From Cryomorphaceae bacterium BACL29 MAG-121220-bin8 (lineage in GTDB: Bacteria > Bacteroidota > Bacteroidia > Flavobacteriales > Flavobacteriaceae): a stretch of 64,000 bases of DNA. Numbering within the stretch: the first letter of the stretch is position 1; each line of letters starts with the position of its first letter. This document shows positions 26,653 to 36,195 of the stretch, in pieces. The DNA is taken from the NCBI GenBank assembly GCA_905181705.1, contig CAJIYP010000003.1, positions 682,001-746,000 on the forward strand, written 5' to 3'. The notes under the pieces are model-generated. The model saw nothing but the letters and a program-made list of their open reading frames with translations, made no database searches and was not told the origin of the DNA. The translations under genes and the position numbers were made by a program.

Positions 26653-27736
26653 TCAAGAAACTGTTGTTGAAATTAATTTATCTAATCTTAAAAAAAATCT
26701 TGATTTTTTAAAATCTAAAATTAGAAAAGAAACTCTTGTTATGGCCGTTGTAAAGGCTTTTGCATATGGATCTGATTCTACAATAATTTCTAAAAAATTA
26801 GAAAAAGAAAAAATAGATTATTTAGCTGTTGCCTACACTGTTGAGGGAATGGAGCTTCGTGATAAAGGAATCACAACTCCAATTCTTGTTCTACATCCGC
26901 AAATTAACGATTTTGATAAAATTATAGATTTTGAACTGGAGCCAAGTATTTATTCTTTTCGAGTTTTAAAAGCTTTTATGAACTCCAAAAAATTAACTAA
27001 AAACTATCCTTTTCAAATAAAATTTAATACCGGATTAAACCGCTTGGGCTTCAATGAAAACCAAATAGATAAACTGATACTATCACTAAAAAACCTTAAA
27101 CCTAATTTTATATTTTCTCACTTAGGAGCTTCTGAAGATGTATTAGAAAAATCTTTTACTAATGAACAAATAAAAAAATTTATATTCATTTCGTCTGATT
27201 TTGAAAATAAGATTGGTAGAAAAATCAAGAAACATATTTTAAATACTTCTGGAATTCTAAATTTTTCAGAAGCGCAGTTTGAAATGGTACGAACAGGTAT
27301 TGGTTTATACGGGTTTGGCAATGATTCTAAGTTCAATGATAATCTAAAACCAGTTATCAGTCTAAAAACTATTATTTCTCAAATTAATCATATTAAAAAG
27401 GGGGAATCGGTTGGCTACAACAGAGGTTTTCTATCAAAAAAATCAATAACTACGGCCACACTACCTATCGGTCATGCTGATGGAATAAATAGGCAATATG
27501 GTAACGGCAAAGCAAGTGTTATGGTGAATGGAAAATCAGCTTTAATTATAGGTAATATCTGTATGGATATGATGATGATTGATATTTCTAATATTATTTG
27601 TAATGAGGGTGACGAGGTTATAATTTTTGATGATAAAAATGTTTCAGCTGAAGAGTTCACAGAATCTGCAGGAACAATTTCTTATGAAATTTTAACAGCT
27701 TTATCAAAAAGAATCAAAAGAATCGTTATTAATTAA
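26645..27736 (+). CDS. alr: Alanine racemase
   Basis: Alr makes D-alanine for peptidoglycan. The 363-residue PLP enzyme has the cofactor lysine K37 in VVKAFAYGSD, the second catalytic residue Y258 in ESVGYNRGF, and the conserved MVRTGIGLYGF and GNICMDMMMID segments. Length is normal for a stand-alone racemase; the MurF fusion found in some Bacteroidota is absent. It is coupled to tdk and followed by a 97-base AT-rich gap with a weak hairpin (27740-27756) before asd. Confidence 0.95.
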   Translation: MINQETVVEINLSNLKKNLDFLKSKIRKETLVMAVVKAFAYGSDSTIISKKLEKEKIDYLAVAYTVEGMELRDKGITTPILVLHPQINDFDKIIDFELEPSIYSFRVLKAFMNSKKLTKNYPFQIKFNTGLNRLGFNENQIDKLILSLKNLKPNFIFSHLGASEDVLEKSFTNEQIKKFIFISSDFENKIGRKIKKHILNTSGILNFSEAQFEMVRTGIGLYGFGNDSKFNDNLKPVISLKTIISQINHIKKGESVGYNRGFLSKKSITTATLPIGHADGINRQYGNGKASVMVNGKSALIIGNICMDMMMIDISNIICNEGDEVIIFDDKNVSAEEFTESAGTISYEILTALSKRIKRIVIN

Positions 27737-27789
27737 TTGTTTTGTTTTTAACAAAAATTTCTAATAATGATTTAAAACAGTTTATAATT

Positions 27790-27817
27790 TTTGTTTCTGC
27801 TGTAATAATTAATTTTG
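27790..27817 (+). promoter_or_regulatory. Promoter of asd (TTTG-N16-TAATTTTG)
   Basis: A TTTG at 27790-27793 and an exact TAnnTTTG box at 27810-27817 are separated by 16 bases. The ATG follows 16 bases later. Both elements and the spacing fit the Bacteroidota consensus. Confidence 0.6.
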
Positions 27818-27833
27818 CTAATTAAATATTTTT

Positions 27834-28823
27834 ATGAAAATTGCTATAGTAGGTGCGACTGGAATGGTAGGAAATGTTATACTTGAAATTATAAAAGAGC
27901 GTAATTTTCATTTCGATGAATTATTTCTTGTAGCGTCTAAAAGTTCGATTGGTAGAAAAATTGATTTCTTAAACAAAACATATGATGTAATCGGAATTGA
28001 AGAGGCTCTTTTACACGTTCCTGATATCGCTATTTTCTCAGCTGGTGGAGAAACTTCATTAAAATGGGCTCCAAAATTCTCAGAAATTGGAACTACAGTA
28101 ATTGATAACTCCTCTGCCTGGAGAATGGATAATTCAAAAAAATTAATTATTCCTGAAATAAACGGGTCTAGTCTAGGTGCTGGTGATAAAATAATCTCTA
28201 ATCCTAACTGCTCTACTATTCAAATGCTAATGGTTTTAGCCCCAATACATGAAAAATTTAAAATAAAAAGAGTGGTAGTTTCAACTTATCAATCGGTTAC
28301 TGGGTCAGGGGTGAAAGCTTTAAATCAATTGAATAATGAATACAATGGTAAAAAGGGTGAAATGGCGTATAATTATCCTATACATCAAAATGTAATCCCT
28401 CATTGTGACGATTTCCTTCCAAATGGTTATACAAAAGAAGAAATGAAGTTATCAAACGAAACTCACAAAATACTTGATTCTAATATAAAAGTTAGTGCAA
28501 CAGCAGTAAGGGTCCCTGTAATTGGAGGGCATAGTGAATCCATTAACCTTACACTATCTAATTCATTTGAAATTTCAAATATTATTCAACTATTAAGCAA
28601 TATTCCAGGTTTAGTTTTAAAAAATGATTCCGCTAGTTTAGAGTATCCCATGCCTCTGTTTTCTAAGGGAAAAGATGATGTGTTTGTCGGTAGAATAAGA
28701 AAAGACTTTTCTGAAAAAAACAGTTTAAACCTATGGGTAGTTGCTGACAACCTTAGAAAGGGTGCCGCAACAAATACAATTCAAATTGCTGAATATCTTA
28801 TAGAAAAAAAAATTCTTAATTAA
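27834..28823 (+). CDS. asd: Aspartate-semialdehyde dehydrogenase
   Basis: Asd reduces aspartyl phosphate to the semialdehyde, the branch point to lysine/diaminopimelate, threonine and methionine. The 329-residue protein has the N-terminal NADP-binding GATGMVGN, the active-site cysteine C126 in [10 protein letters not shown] and the conserved [10 protein letters not shown] and VPVIGGHSE segments, with the histidine that acts as general acid/base. It stands alone under its own promoter; its stop overlaps the convergent accC stop by four bases. Confidence 0.96.
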   Translation: MKIAIVGATGMVGNVILEIIKERNFHFDELFLVASKSSIGRKIDFLNKTYDVIGIEEALLHVPDIAIFSAGGETSLKWAPKFSEIGTTVIDNSSAWRMDNSKKLIIPEINGSSLGAGDKIISNPNCSTIQMLMVLAPIHEKFKIKRVVVSTYQSVTGSGVKALNQLNNEYNGKKGEMAYNYPIHQNVIPHCDDFLPNGYTKEEMKLSNETHKILDSNIKVSATAVRVPVIGGHSESINLTLSNSFEISNIIQLLSNIPGLVLKNDSASLEYPMPLFSKGKDDVFVGRIRKDFSEKNSLNLWVVADNLRKGAATNTIQIAEYLIEKKILN

Positions 28824-30163
28824 GGCTGTTTTATTTCAAAGTCGTCCATAAACTTAGTTGTATAGTTCCCTTTAATATAATTAGGATCATCCATTAATTG
28901 TCTATGAAAAGGAATGGTTGTTTTAATGCCTTCTATTACAAATTCGTCAAGAGCTCTTTTCATTTTTTGAATGGCTTCCCCTCTATTTTGTGCTGTAACT
29001 ATTAATTTCGCAATCATAGAATCATAATTTGGAGGAATCGTATATCCACTATATACATGAGTATCTAGTCTAACTCCGTGTCCTCCTGGAAGATGAAGAT
29101 TTGTAATTTTTCCTGGCGAAGGTCTAAAGTCTGTAAATGGATCTTCAGCATTTATTCTGCACTCAATAGAATGAAGTTTAGGAAAATAGTGATTGCCTGA
29201 AATCTTTACTCCAGCGGCTACTTTGATTTGTTCTTTAATAAGGTCATAATCAATAACCTGTTCTGTTATGGGGTGCTCAACCTGAATTCTTGTGTTCATT
29301 TCCATGAAATAAAAATTCCTATTCTTATCTACTAAAAACTCAATCGTTCCAGCTCCCTCATATTTTATAAATTCAGACGCTTTGACGGCCGCTTCTCCCA
29401 TTTTATCTCTCAATTTATCTGTCATAAAAGGAGACGGAGTTTCTTCGGTAAGCTTTTGATGTCTTCTTTGAATCGAACAGTCTCTTTCTGACAAATGACA
29501 GGCTTTGCCAAATTTATCTGCCACAATTTGTATTTCTATGTGTCTAGGATTTTCTACTAATTTTTCCATATACATTGAGTCATTCCCGAAAGAAGCCTTG
29601 GCTTCTTGCTTAGCGCTTTCCCATAACTCTAAAAAATCCTTTTCATTCCAAACCGCTCTCATTCCTTTTCCTCCTCCTCCTGCTGTAGCTTTAATCATCA
29701 CAGGATACCCAATCTTTTTGGCAATTTTTTTGGCATCTTCAAATGAATCTATAATCCCCTCAGAACCTGGAATTGTAGGAACTCCCGCTGCCTTCATTGT
29801 TGATATTGCTGAAGCCTTATCCCCCATTCTGTCTATCATATCAGCAGAAGCCCCAATAAATTTAATTTTATGCTCTTCGCAAATTTTAGAAAAACGTGAA
29901 TTTTCAGACAAAAACCCATAACCTGGGTGAATTGCATCTGCATTTGTTATTTCGGCAGCGGCAATTATATTAGGGATTTTCAGATATGATTCTGAACTAT
30001 TAGCTGGGCCAATGCACACTGCTTCATCTGCAAATTTTACATGTAAACTTTCCTGATCAGCAACTGAATATACGGCAACAGTCTGAATCTCCATTTCTTT
30101 ACAGGTCCTTATTATTCTTAACGCTATTTCCCCTCGGTTGGCAATTAATATTTTTTTAAACAT
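28820..30163 (-). CDS. accC: Acetyl-CoA carboxylase, biotin carboxylase subunit
   Basis: AccC carboxylates biotin on AccB with ATP and bicarbonate, the first half of malonyl-CoA synthesis. The 447-residue protein has the biotin-carboxylase N-domain ([14 protein letters not shown]), the ATP-grasp loop [12 protein letters not shown] near residue 160, the catalytic [15 protein letters not shown] block and the C-terminal domain ending near [12 protein letters not shown]. Length is normal. It is the last gene of the rpmF-fabH-accB-accC run. Confidence 0.96.
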   Translation of the reverse strand: MFKKILIANRGEIALRIIRTCKEMEIQTVAVYSVADQESLHVKFADEAVCIGPANSSESYLKIPNIIAAAEITNADAIHPGYGFLSENSRFSKICEEHKIKFIGASADMIDRMGDKASAISTMKAAGVPTIPGSEGIIDSFEDAKKIAKKIGYPVMIKATAGGGGKGMRAVWNEKDFLELWESAKQEAKASFGNDSMYMEKLVENPRHIEIQIVADKFGKACHLSERDCSIQRRHQKLTEETPSPFMTDKLRDKMGEAAVKASEFIKYEGAGTIEFLVDKNRNFYFMEMNTRIQVEHPITEQVIDYDLIKEQIKVAAGVKISGNHYFPKLHSIECRINAEDPFTDFRPSPGKITNLHLPGGHGVRLDTHVYSGYTIPPNYDSMIAKLIVTAQNRGEAIQKMKRALDEFVIEGIKTTIPFHRQLMDDPNYIKGNYTTKFMDDFEIKQP

Positions 30164-30188
30164 TTTGTTTTTTTATGTACTAATTAAC

Positions 30189-30659
30189 TTAAGAAGGGTC
30201 TAATAAAAATAAAGGCTGGTCAAATTCCACAGGAGAGGAATCGTCTACTAAAATTTTGACGATTTTTCCAGAAAATTCTGATTCGATTTCATTGAAAAGT
30301 TTCATTGCTTCAATTACACATAAAACATCTCCTTCAGAAATTAAATCTCCATTTTCAATGAAATTAGCTTTGTCTGGCGATGGTTTTCTGTAGAAGGTCC
30401 CAATAATTGGAGATTTGATTGTTATCAAATGACTATCTTCAGAAATGTTATCTTGCTCTAATCCAGATTCAAGATTTGCTTCCGTGGAAGGTGTTGAAAC
30501 AGATTGTGAGACAATCCCTTGTGGTTCTGCATAAACAATTGGCTTAGAACTTAAACCGGTTTTTATTCCAATTTTTAAGTCTTTAGATTCAATTTTGACT
30601 TCACTTACGCCTGATTTAGCTACGAATTTAATTAATTGTTGTATGTCTTTTATATTCAT
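30189..30659 (-). CDS. accB: Acetyl-CoA carboxylase, biotin carboxyl carrier protein
   Basis: AccB carries biotin between the two carboxylase half-reactions. The 156-residue protein has an N-terminal helix, a flexible Ser/Pro/Glu-rich linker (about residues 45-78) and a biotinyl domain with EAMKLF, where K120 is the biotinylated lysine. [12 protein letters not shown] is the typical start of the carrier domain. It is 25 bases ahead of accC and 13 bases behind fabH. Confidence 0.95.
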   Translation of the reverse strand: MNIKDIQQLIKFVAKSGVSEVKIESKDLKIGIKTGLSSKPIVYAEPQGIVSQSVSTPSTEANLESGLEQDNISEDSHLITIKSPIIGTFYRKPSPDKANFIENGDLISEGDVLCVIEAMKLFNEIESEFSGKIVKILVDDSSPVEFDQPLFLLDPS

Positions 30660-30672
30660 AATATTTGATTTA

Positions 30673-31665
30673 TTAACTGTTATATGCCCACTTTAAGAAT
30701 GATGCTCCCCACGTAAATCCGCCACCAAAAGCAGCAAAGATTATGTTATCTCCCTTTTTAAACTGGTTTTCATAATCAGATAATATCAGAGGGATTGTAG
30801 CTGCGGTAGTATTGCCGTATTTCTCAATATTCATTAGTACCTTAGAATTTTTTATTCCCATTCTATTGGCTGTTGCATCGATAATTCTTTTATTAGCTTG
30901 ATGAGGGACTAAATAATTTATGTCTTCATTTGAAAGATTATTTCTTTGCATAATTTGATAAGAGGCCTCCGACATATTTGAAACTGCATATTTAAAAACA
31001 CTTTTACCGTCTTGGAAAAGAAAATGTTTTTTGCTTTGGACTGTTTCAATTGAGGGTGGCATTACAGAACCTCCTGCTTCAATCTTAAGGAATTGCCTTC
31101 CTATTCCGTCGGAACGTAAAAATTCATCTTGCATTCCAAGCCCTTCTTCATTGGGTTCGAATAAAACCGCAGCTGCTCCATCTCCAAAAATAATACAAGT
31201 ATTTCTGTCTGAATAGTCAACAATTGAAGACATTTTATCAGCACCAATTAAAATAATTTTTTTATATCTACCAGATTCGATATAAGAAGATGCAACAGAC
31301 ATCCCATATAAAAAACCAGAGCAGGCAGCCTGTAAATCATATCCAAAAGCATTAATTGCACCAATTTGTGTTGCCACATGAGCAGCCGTAGCACTTACGT
31401 GCATATCTGGAGTTACTGTAGCTACAATAACCATATCTACGTCAAGTGGATTTATATTGTTTTTATTTATAATTTGATTTGCGGCATTAATTGCCATGAA
31501 AGAAGTTCCTATTCCTTTATCTAAAATTCTCCTTTCTTTTATGCCGGTTCTTGCTAAAATCCATTGGTCATTTGTGTCTACCATCTTTTCTAAATCATAA
31601 TTATTTAGAACATTTTTAGGCAAATAAGAACCAACTGCAGTAATTGAAGCGAAAGTTTTTTTCAA
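30673..31665 (-). CDS. fabH: Beta-ketoacyl-ACP synthase III
   Basis: FabH condenses acetyl-CoA with malonyl-ACP to start fatty acid synthesis. The 330-residue protein has the complete triad: C115 in QAACSGF, H255 in VPHQANKR and N285 in YGNTTAAT. The start is TTG at 31665-31663; no ATG or GTG exists in frame before the upstream stop, and residues from here match the usual FabH beginning. Upstream lies the phased A-tract array (31689-31744), which may affect its expression. Confidence 0.94.
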   Translation of the reverse strand: MKKTFASITAVGSYLPKNVLNNYDLEKMVDTNDQWILARTGIKERRILDKGIGTSFMAINAANQIINKNNINPLDVDMVIVATVTPDMHVSATAAHVATQIGAINAFGYDLQAACSGFLYGMSVASSYIESGRYKKIILIGADKMSSIVDYSDRNTCIIFGDGAAAVLFEPNEEGLGMQDEFLRSDGIGRQFLKIEAGGSVMPPSIETVQSKKHFLFQDGKSVFKYAVSNMSEASYQIMQRNNLSNEDINYLVPHQANKRIIDATANRMGIKNSKVLMNIEKYGNTTAATIPLILSDYENQFKKGDNIIFAAFGGGFTWGASFLKWAYNS

Positions 31666-31688
31666 ACTAAAAAGTATGATTTATAATC

Positions 31689-31744
31689 AAAAATGGGGAA
31701 AAAATGACAAAAAATAGCAAAAAGTAGCAAAAAATGGCAAAAAA
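31689..31744. repeat. Six A-tracts in perfect 10-bp phase (predicted curved DNA)
   Basis: A-runs of 5-6 bases begin at 31689, 31699, 31709, 31719, 31729 and 31739, exactly ten bases apart. They are separated by 4-5-base spacers of the type TGGC or TAGC, so the array can also be read as a degenerate 10-bp tandem repeat. A-tracts repeated once per helical turn bend DNA strongly. The array fills most of the gap between rpmF and fabH and lies 24 bases upstream of the fabH start. Confidence 0.8.
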
Positions 31745-31757
31745 CTAGATTTTAAGA

Positions 31758-31955
31758 CTAAGCTTCTACTTCTACCGAATTGTCAATCAAGACTTTGCCT
31801 CTATAATATAATTTGTCTTCATGCCAATGAGCCCTATGATACAAGTGGGATTCGCCGGTAGTTTTACATGTTGCAATTTGAGATTCTGCTACCTTATAAT
31901 GTGTTCTCCTTTTGTCTCTTCTAGTTTTAGAAATTTTTCTTTTAGGATGTGCCAT
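31758..31955 (-). CDS. rpmF: 50S ribosomal protein L32
   Basis: The 65-residue protein is L32 of the large ribosomal subunit. It starts with [18 protein letters not shown], the family signature, and ends in a short acidic tail. The zinc-binding cysteine pairs of some L32 proteins are absent (only C29 remains), which makes it the C-minus form. It sits in the conserved DUF177-rpmF-fabH-acc order linking ribosome and fatty acid synthesis genes. Confidence 0.96.
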   Translation of the reverse strand: MAHPKRKISKTRRDKRRTHYKVAESQIATCKTTGESHLYHRAHWHEDKLYYRGKVLIDNSVEVEA

Positions 31956-31965
31956 AATCTATTAT

Positions 31966-32487
31966 TTATATTAAGTCCTTTAATTTATCCCACCTTGGGT
32001 CAATTTTAGGACTATTTTTTTGTAAGTCTAATTCGTATTTTTTGAGCCTGTTTAAGGTTTCTGATTCTAAAGAACCGTCTTCTACACCAGGATGAATTAT
32101 TTTTATTGGCAAAGATAACACTATCATTTCATATAATTGTTGTGAAATCTCTAATTGATAAGATCCTTTGGGTAAAATCAACAATTCGTCGTTATCGTTG
32201 TTAAGTTTTGAGCCAAATTTAACAACTAAATTGATTGATGAAGTTTGTGAATAGTCAAATGGTTCATTAGAAACAAAACAATTAATATTTATTATACCTT
32301 TTGAAGAAAAATTCAGCTCTAATAAATTTGATTTTTTAATCAACTCAACATCTACTGATATATTACAACTATTAAAATCGTCATAACCAAAATGCTCAAA
32401 GATTCTGTTGTCTAGCTTAAAGTCAAATTTATGGGTGCCCTCTTTGAGCCCAGTAAAATTTATAACATATTGATTTAAGAAATGCAT
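31966..32487 (-). CDS. DUF177 (YceD) family protein
   Basis: The 173-residue acidic protein belongs to the DUF177/YceD family, whose genes lie directly ahead of rpmF in most bacteria. Homologs have been linked to 23S rRNA processing or ribosome assembly. The CFVSNEPFDY segment near residue 70 is the remnant of the family's Cys-containing motif, and the C-terminus NSPKIDPRWDKLKDL is the conserved tail. It is ten bases upstream of rpmF and probably co-transcribed. Confidence 0.88.
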   Translation of the reverse strand: MHFLNQYVINFTGLKEGTHKFDFKLDNRIFEHFGYDDFNSCNISVDVELIKKSNLLELNFSSKGIININCFVSNEPFDYSQTSSINLVVKFGSKLNNDNDELLILPKGSYQLEISQQLYEMIVLSLPIKIIHPGVEDGSLESETLNRLKKYELDLQKNSPKIDPRWDKLKDLI

Positions 32488-32507
32488 CGATTTTTCTTTT
32501 CAGATGG

Positions 32508-32515
32508 CGAATATA
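32508..32515 (-). promoter_or_regulatory. -7-like box TATATTCG upstream of the DUF177 gene
   Basis: One mismatch from TAnnTTTG, 20 bases before the ATG at 32487. It would drive DUF177-rpmF and possibly the fabH-acc genes. A TTG at the right distance was not identified. Confidence 0.35.
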
Positions 32516-32546
32516 AGAAATTTTCAAAATAGACGAATCTTGTTTT

Positions 32547-33563
32547 CTAAGCTTTTAATTTATTATTATAAACTCTTTTTTTAAAAATTTCTATTCCATT
32601 AAAGATTGCGTTTTTAAAAGAAGATGGGGAAGCTATATTTTTTCCAGCAATATCATACCCTGTACCATGGTCTGGAGAAGTTCTTACTCTGTTTAAGCCT
32701 GCGGTAAAGTTTACACCTTCTCCAAAAGTAAGTGTTTTAAATGGGATCAAACCTTGATCGTGGTAAATTGCCAAAACAGCATCGTATTTTTTATAAAAAT
32801 TGGCTCCAAAAAAACTGTCGCTTGAAAATGGCCCAGAAATTAAAGTTCCAGATTTTGATATTTCAATTAAAGTTGGCTTTAAGATTGCGTCGTCCTCATC
32901 TCCAATTATTCCTCCATCGCCGACGTGAGGGTTAATTGACAATACTGCAATCTTAGGCTTTATAATTCCAAAATCTACTTTTAAAGATTTTTCCATTATA
33001 TATATTTTCTTTTTTATTTTTTCAGGACTTATATTAGAAATAATTTCTTTTAAAGAAACATGGTCTGTTAATAGTCCTATTTTTAATTCATCACTAACCA
33101 TAAACATCAAACTTTCTCCTGATAATTTATTTGACAAATAGTCTGTATGACCTGGAAAATTAAATTTATCGCTTTGTATGTTCTGTTTATTTATAGGTGC
33201 TGTAACTAAAACATCTATATGGGTTTCTTTTAATGATTTTGTAGCAGCTTCTAATGACTTATAAGAAAGCTCTCCTGATTTTTTAGTTGGTTTCCCAAAT
33301 TGTATTTCAAAGGAATCTTCCCAAACATTAATTACGTTTAGTTTTCCTAAAACAGGCTTATCACTAGTATTGATTTTATGAAATGCTAAATCAATATTAA
33401 ATATTTTTTTTTGAGATGATAGTAGCTCTTCGTTTGAAAAAATAATAGGTGTAAAAAACTCTAGAATTCTTTTATCTTTCAGTGACTTTAAGATTATTTC
33501 GATTCCTATTCCGTTGGGGTCTCCGCAAGAAATACCTACTATAGGCAGTAAATTATCTTTCAT
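32547..33563 (-). CDS. pdxA: 4-hydroxythreonine-4-phosphate dehydrogenase
   Basis: PdxA oxidises 4-hydroxythreonine-4-phosphate in the DXP-dependent pyridoxal phosphate pathway. The 338-residue protein has the N-terminal GISCGDPNGIGIE, the metal-binding histidines in PGHTDYLS and in YHDQGLIPFK, and the C-terminal TSPDHGTGYDIAGK. Length is normal. It is divergent from ribE and sits ahead of the DUF177 operon, separated from it by 59 bases. Confidence 0.96.
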   Translation of the reverse strand: MKDNLLPIVGISCGDPNGIGIEIILKSLKDKRILEFFTPIIFSNEELLSSQKKIFNIDLAFHKINTSDKPVLGKLNVINVWEDSFEIQFGKPTKKSGELSYKSLEAATKSLKETHIDVLVTAPINKQNIQSDKFNFPGHTDYLSNKLSGESLMFMVSDELKIGLLTDHVSLKEIISNISPEKIKKKIYIMEKSLKVDFGIIKPKIAVLSINPHVGDGGIIGDEDDAILKPTLIEISKSGTLISGPFSSDSFFGANFYKKYDAVLAIYHDQGLIPFKTLTFGEGVNFTAGLNRVRTSPDHGTGYDIAGKNIASPSSFKNAIFNGIEIFKKRVYNNKLKA

Positions 33564-33622
33564 AAGTATTTATAGGATTTATCACTATTTTTACAACACT
33601 AAATATATATAAATTAAAGAAT

Positions 33623-34210
33623 ATGTTTACAGGAATTATTGAGACAATAGCCGTCATTTCTAAAATTGAAAAAAAACAAGGAAACTTAAACATTACTTTG
33701 AAGAGTAGTCTTACAACTACATTTAAAATTGACCAAAGCATATCTCATAATGGAATTTGTCTTACTGTTGTATTAATAAAAAATAATGAATATGTTGTTA
33801 CTGCAATTGAAGAAACCATTCAAAAGAGTAGCATAGGTAGTTGGAGAGCTGGAGATCTTATTAATATTGAACGAGCTATGAAAATTGGAGATAGACTAGA
33901 TGGGCATATGATTCAGGGACATGTAGATCAAATAGGGAAATGTTCTAAAATTATTCAAAAAAACGGTAGCTGGGTTTTTACAATCCAATACGCTAAATCG
34001 AACAATGTTACTGTAGAAAAAGGTTCAATAGCTATAAATGGAATAAGTTTAACGGTTGTAAATTCTAATGAGAGTGATTTTAGTGTAGCGATTATTCCTT
34101 ATACCTATGAGCATACTAATTTCAAAAACTTAAATACTGGAGATAGTGTTAATCTTGAGTTTGATATCCTTGGAAAATATATTGCAAAAATCCTGTCAAA
34201 GTCTAATTAA
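33623..34210 (+). CDS. ribE: Riboflavin synthase, alpha subunit
   Basis: The enzyme dismutates two lumazine molecules into riboflavin. The 195-residue protein consists of two lumazine-binding barrels. The first begins with MFTGIIETIAVI; the second starts near residue 98 after the DGHMIQGHVDQIG boundary motif, and SIAINGISLTVV is the matching repeat. The trimer-forming C-terminal helix (LEFDILGKYIAK) is present. It is a single plus-strand gene between two minus-strand blocks. Confidence 0.96.
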   Translation: MFTGIIETIAVISKIEKKQGNLNITLKSSLTTTFKIDQSISHNGICLTVVLIKNNEYVVTAIEETIQKSSIGSWRAGDLINIERAMKIGDRLDGHMIQGHVDQIGKCSKIIQKNGSWVFTIQYAKSNNVTVEKGSIAINGISLTVVNSNESDFSVAIIPYTYEHTNFKNLNTGDSVNLEFDILGKYIAKILSKSN

Positions 34211-34212
34211 TA

Positions 34213-35433
34213 TTACATTTTAATTATCCAAAGTAATGGATTAACAGGTGTGGTGTTTTGAAAAACACTAAACTGAATTGTAGATTTTCCATTTAAATTA
34301 TTAGTAAAAACCTCTCCAATATTCTGACCTGAAAACACCTTATCTCCTTTTTTAACATATACCTTTGAAAGATTTTTATATGCAGTAATGTATTTCCCGT
34401 GCTGTACTAATATGGTTGGATTACCTCCTTTAAACTGAAGGACAGAAAGTATTGTGCCATCAAAAACAGTTCTAACTTTTTCTTTATCAACTGTAGCAAT
34501 TATTATCCCGTTACTTTTAATTTTAGCTGTCTTTACTACTGGATGTGGTTGGGTTCCAAATTTTTGAATTACAACACCTCGAATTACCGGCCAAGGCAAC
34601 TTTCCTTTATTTAGAGTAAAGTTTTTGGATAATTCCAATGCTTCTGGTGTAAGGCTAAAATTGGTGGATTTATTTTTTTCTTTATTAGATTTTGCAATAG
34701 CTTCTCTTATAAGTCTTTCTATCTCTTTATCAATTTCTAAACTAGTCTTCTGTTTTTGAGCAATTTGATTTATATACTTTTTTTCTTTTTTTCTTAAATC
34801 ATCTGCTATAGTATTTGACTCTTTTTTTTCATTCTCTAAAGATTTTTGAACTAATCTATTATTTAGCAGCAGGTCTTCTTTATTAATTTTTTGAGATTTT
34901 AATTCTTTATTTACTTCTACTATTTCACTAACTAAGGATGAAATTTTCATAGCTTGGTTTTTTCTAAAAAGAGTGAATTGTTTAATATACTGAACCCTTT
35001 TGTAAGCCTGAAAAAAACTTTCAGAAGACAACAAAAACATGAGTCTGCTTTTACCAGATTTAGTTTTATAAGATTTGAGTATCATGTCTTGATACGCTTT
35101 TTTTACTTCCAATAAGTCGCTTTCTAATGCTTTTTCTTTTTGTATGTTTTGTTTTATTTCCCCATCTAACAAGTTAATTTGCTGATTGGTCAACTTAACT
35201 AATTCTTCCTTCCTTTGGATTTTAAAACTTAGATTTTCAATATCGCTGTATACTGCTTTTTTTTTCTTTTTATTACTAAAAAGAAGTTCGTTTATAAATT
35301 TGATTTCCTTCTCGATTTGAGTTCTTTTTAATTCTAATTGCTCTTTTTTATTTTTTTGGGAAAACCCTAAATTTATAAATAATAGCACGAAAAAGTAAAC
35401 TGAAAAAAATTTAAATCTATTTAAAAAAATCAT
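34213..35433 (-). CDS. EnvC-like protein with coiled coil and degenerate M23 domain
   Basis: The 406-residue exported protein has a signal peptide (FFSVYFFVLLFINLGFS), long coiled-coil segments (about residues 28-245) and a LytM/M23 fold at the C-terminus. The zinc motifs are lost: the HxxxD position reads SNGIIIA and the HxH position reads IQFSVFQ, so it should not cut peptidoglycan itself. This is the pattern of EnvC/NlpD-type activators of cell-division amidases. The start overlaps the DUF4292 stop by four bases. Confidence 0.88.
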   Translation of the reverse strand: MIFLNRFKFFSVYFFVLLFINLGFSQKNKKEQLELKRTQIEKEIKFINELLFSNKKKKKAVYSDIENLSFKIQRKEELVKLTNQQINLLDGEIKQNIQKEKALESDLLEVKKAYQDMILKSYKTKSGKSRLMFLLSSESFFQAYKRVQYIKQFTLFRKNQAMKISSLVSEIVEVNKELKSQKINKEDLLLNNRLVQKSLENEKKESNTIADDLRKKEKKYINQIAQKQKTSLEIDKEIERLIREAIAKSNKEKNKSTNFSLTPEALELSKNFTLNKGKLPWPVIRGVVIQKFGTQPHPVVKTAKIKSNGIIIATVDKEKVRTVFDGTILSVLQFKGGNPTILVQHGKYITAYKNLSKVYVKKGDKVFSGQNIGEVFTNNLNGKSTIQFSVFQNTTPVNPLLWIIKM

Positions 35434-36185
35434 AATTTAATTTCTTTGTAGCCTTTTGGAATTAAAAAGGGGAAAGTCCCATTTTTCTCTGATTTGTTTA
35501 CTTTTAGGTTAAGTAAAATTTTAAGATCTTTTCCCTTGCGATATGCAGATATATTTACTTTTTGGGGCAATAGATATCCCTGACTAAGTTTATAATTCTC
35601 ATATTCAATAGTCAGTTTTGTTTCGTTTGTAGTTATAGCTTGGCTTCTGAGGGTTAAGTCTAAAGGATTAAACTTATAGTAAAAAGTAGTGTTACTTTCT
35701 TTTGAGTATGCTTGTAGAATATAGTTTTTTTCATCTATTTGTTGTTTCCACCTCATTTTATTTAAATCAGCTACAGGCTGACCCAAAAGTATATTTTGAA
35801 AAGATTGTAAATTGAGTTTGTAAGTTAATAATTGAGAAAGGTATTGGTAATTACCAACATAATAGGATCGATTTATTTTTTCATAAAAACTTATATTATC
35901 TTTTGTCAATAAACCTTTAAATAATGGTATAAGAAAGGATCCACTAACTAATATTTTTTCGTTTTTCTGTATTCTAATTCCTAAATTAAACTGACTGGAA
36001 GAGTTATTATCAATAATAGTTGCTTGTGACCTAAGTGCTAAAAAATTGTAAATCGGTTTTCTTTCATCAATTTGATTAATTAAATTTTTTGTTGAAATTT
36101 TATTAAAATCAGATGAATTTTCTGCTTTTTTCAAAGGCTTACACCCTAGTAATAATAATGAAAGGAAAAGAATAGTTTTTTGCAT
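35430..36185 (-). CDS. DUF4292 lipoprotein
   Basis: The 251-residue protein starts at ATG 36185 (an earlier TTG at 36194 is less likely) and has a lipobox (LSLLLLGC, cysteine near residue 15). The remainder is a beta-rich LolA/LolB-like DUF4292 domain, with SGSFLIPLFKG near residue 78 and FPFLIPKGYKEIKL at the end. The family has no proven role; its LolB-like character suggests lipid or lipoprotein handling at the outer membrane. It is always found beside an EnvC-like gene in Flavobacteriia, as here. Confidence 0.85.
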   Translation of the reverse strand: MQKTILFLSLLLLGCKPLKKAENSSDFNKISTKNLINQIDERKPIYNFLALRSQATIIDNNSSSQFNLGIRIQKNEKILVSGSFLIPLFKGLLTKDNISFYEKINRSYYVGNYQYLSQLLTYKLNLQSFQNILLGQPVADLNKMRWKQQIDEKNYILQAYSKESNTTFYYKFNPLDLTLRSQAITTNETKLTIEYENYKLSQGYLLPQKVNISAYRKGKDLKILLNLKVNKSEKNGTFPFLIPKGYKEIKL

Positions 36186-36195
36186 TTTAAGCAAG

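Noticed and set aside
27740-27756. Hairpin TTTTGTT/AACAAAA after alr
   Set aside because: Seven AU-rich pairs with a single GC pair and no T-run; too weak to call a terminator.
29505-29921. 138-codon open frame on the plus strand inside accC
   Set aside because: It lies antisense to the strongly conserved accC gene, has no promoter box and shows no domain; it reflects the codon use of accC.
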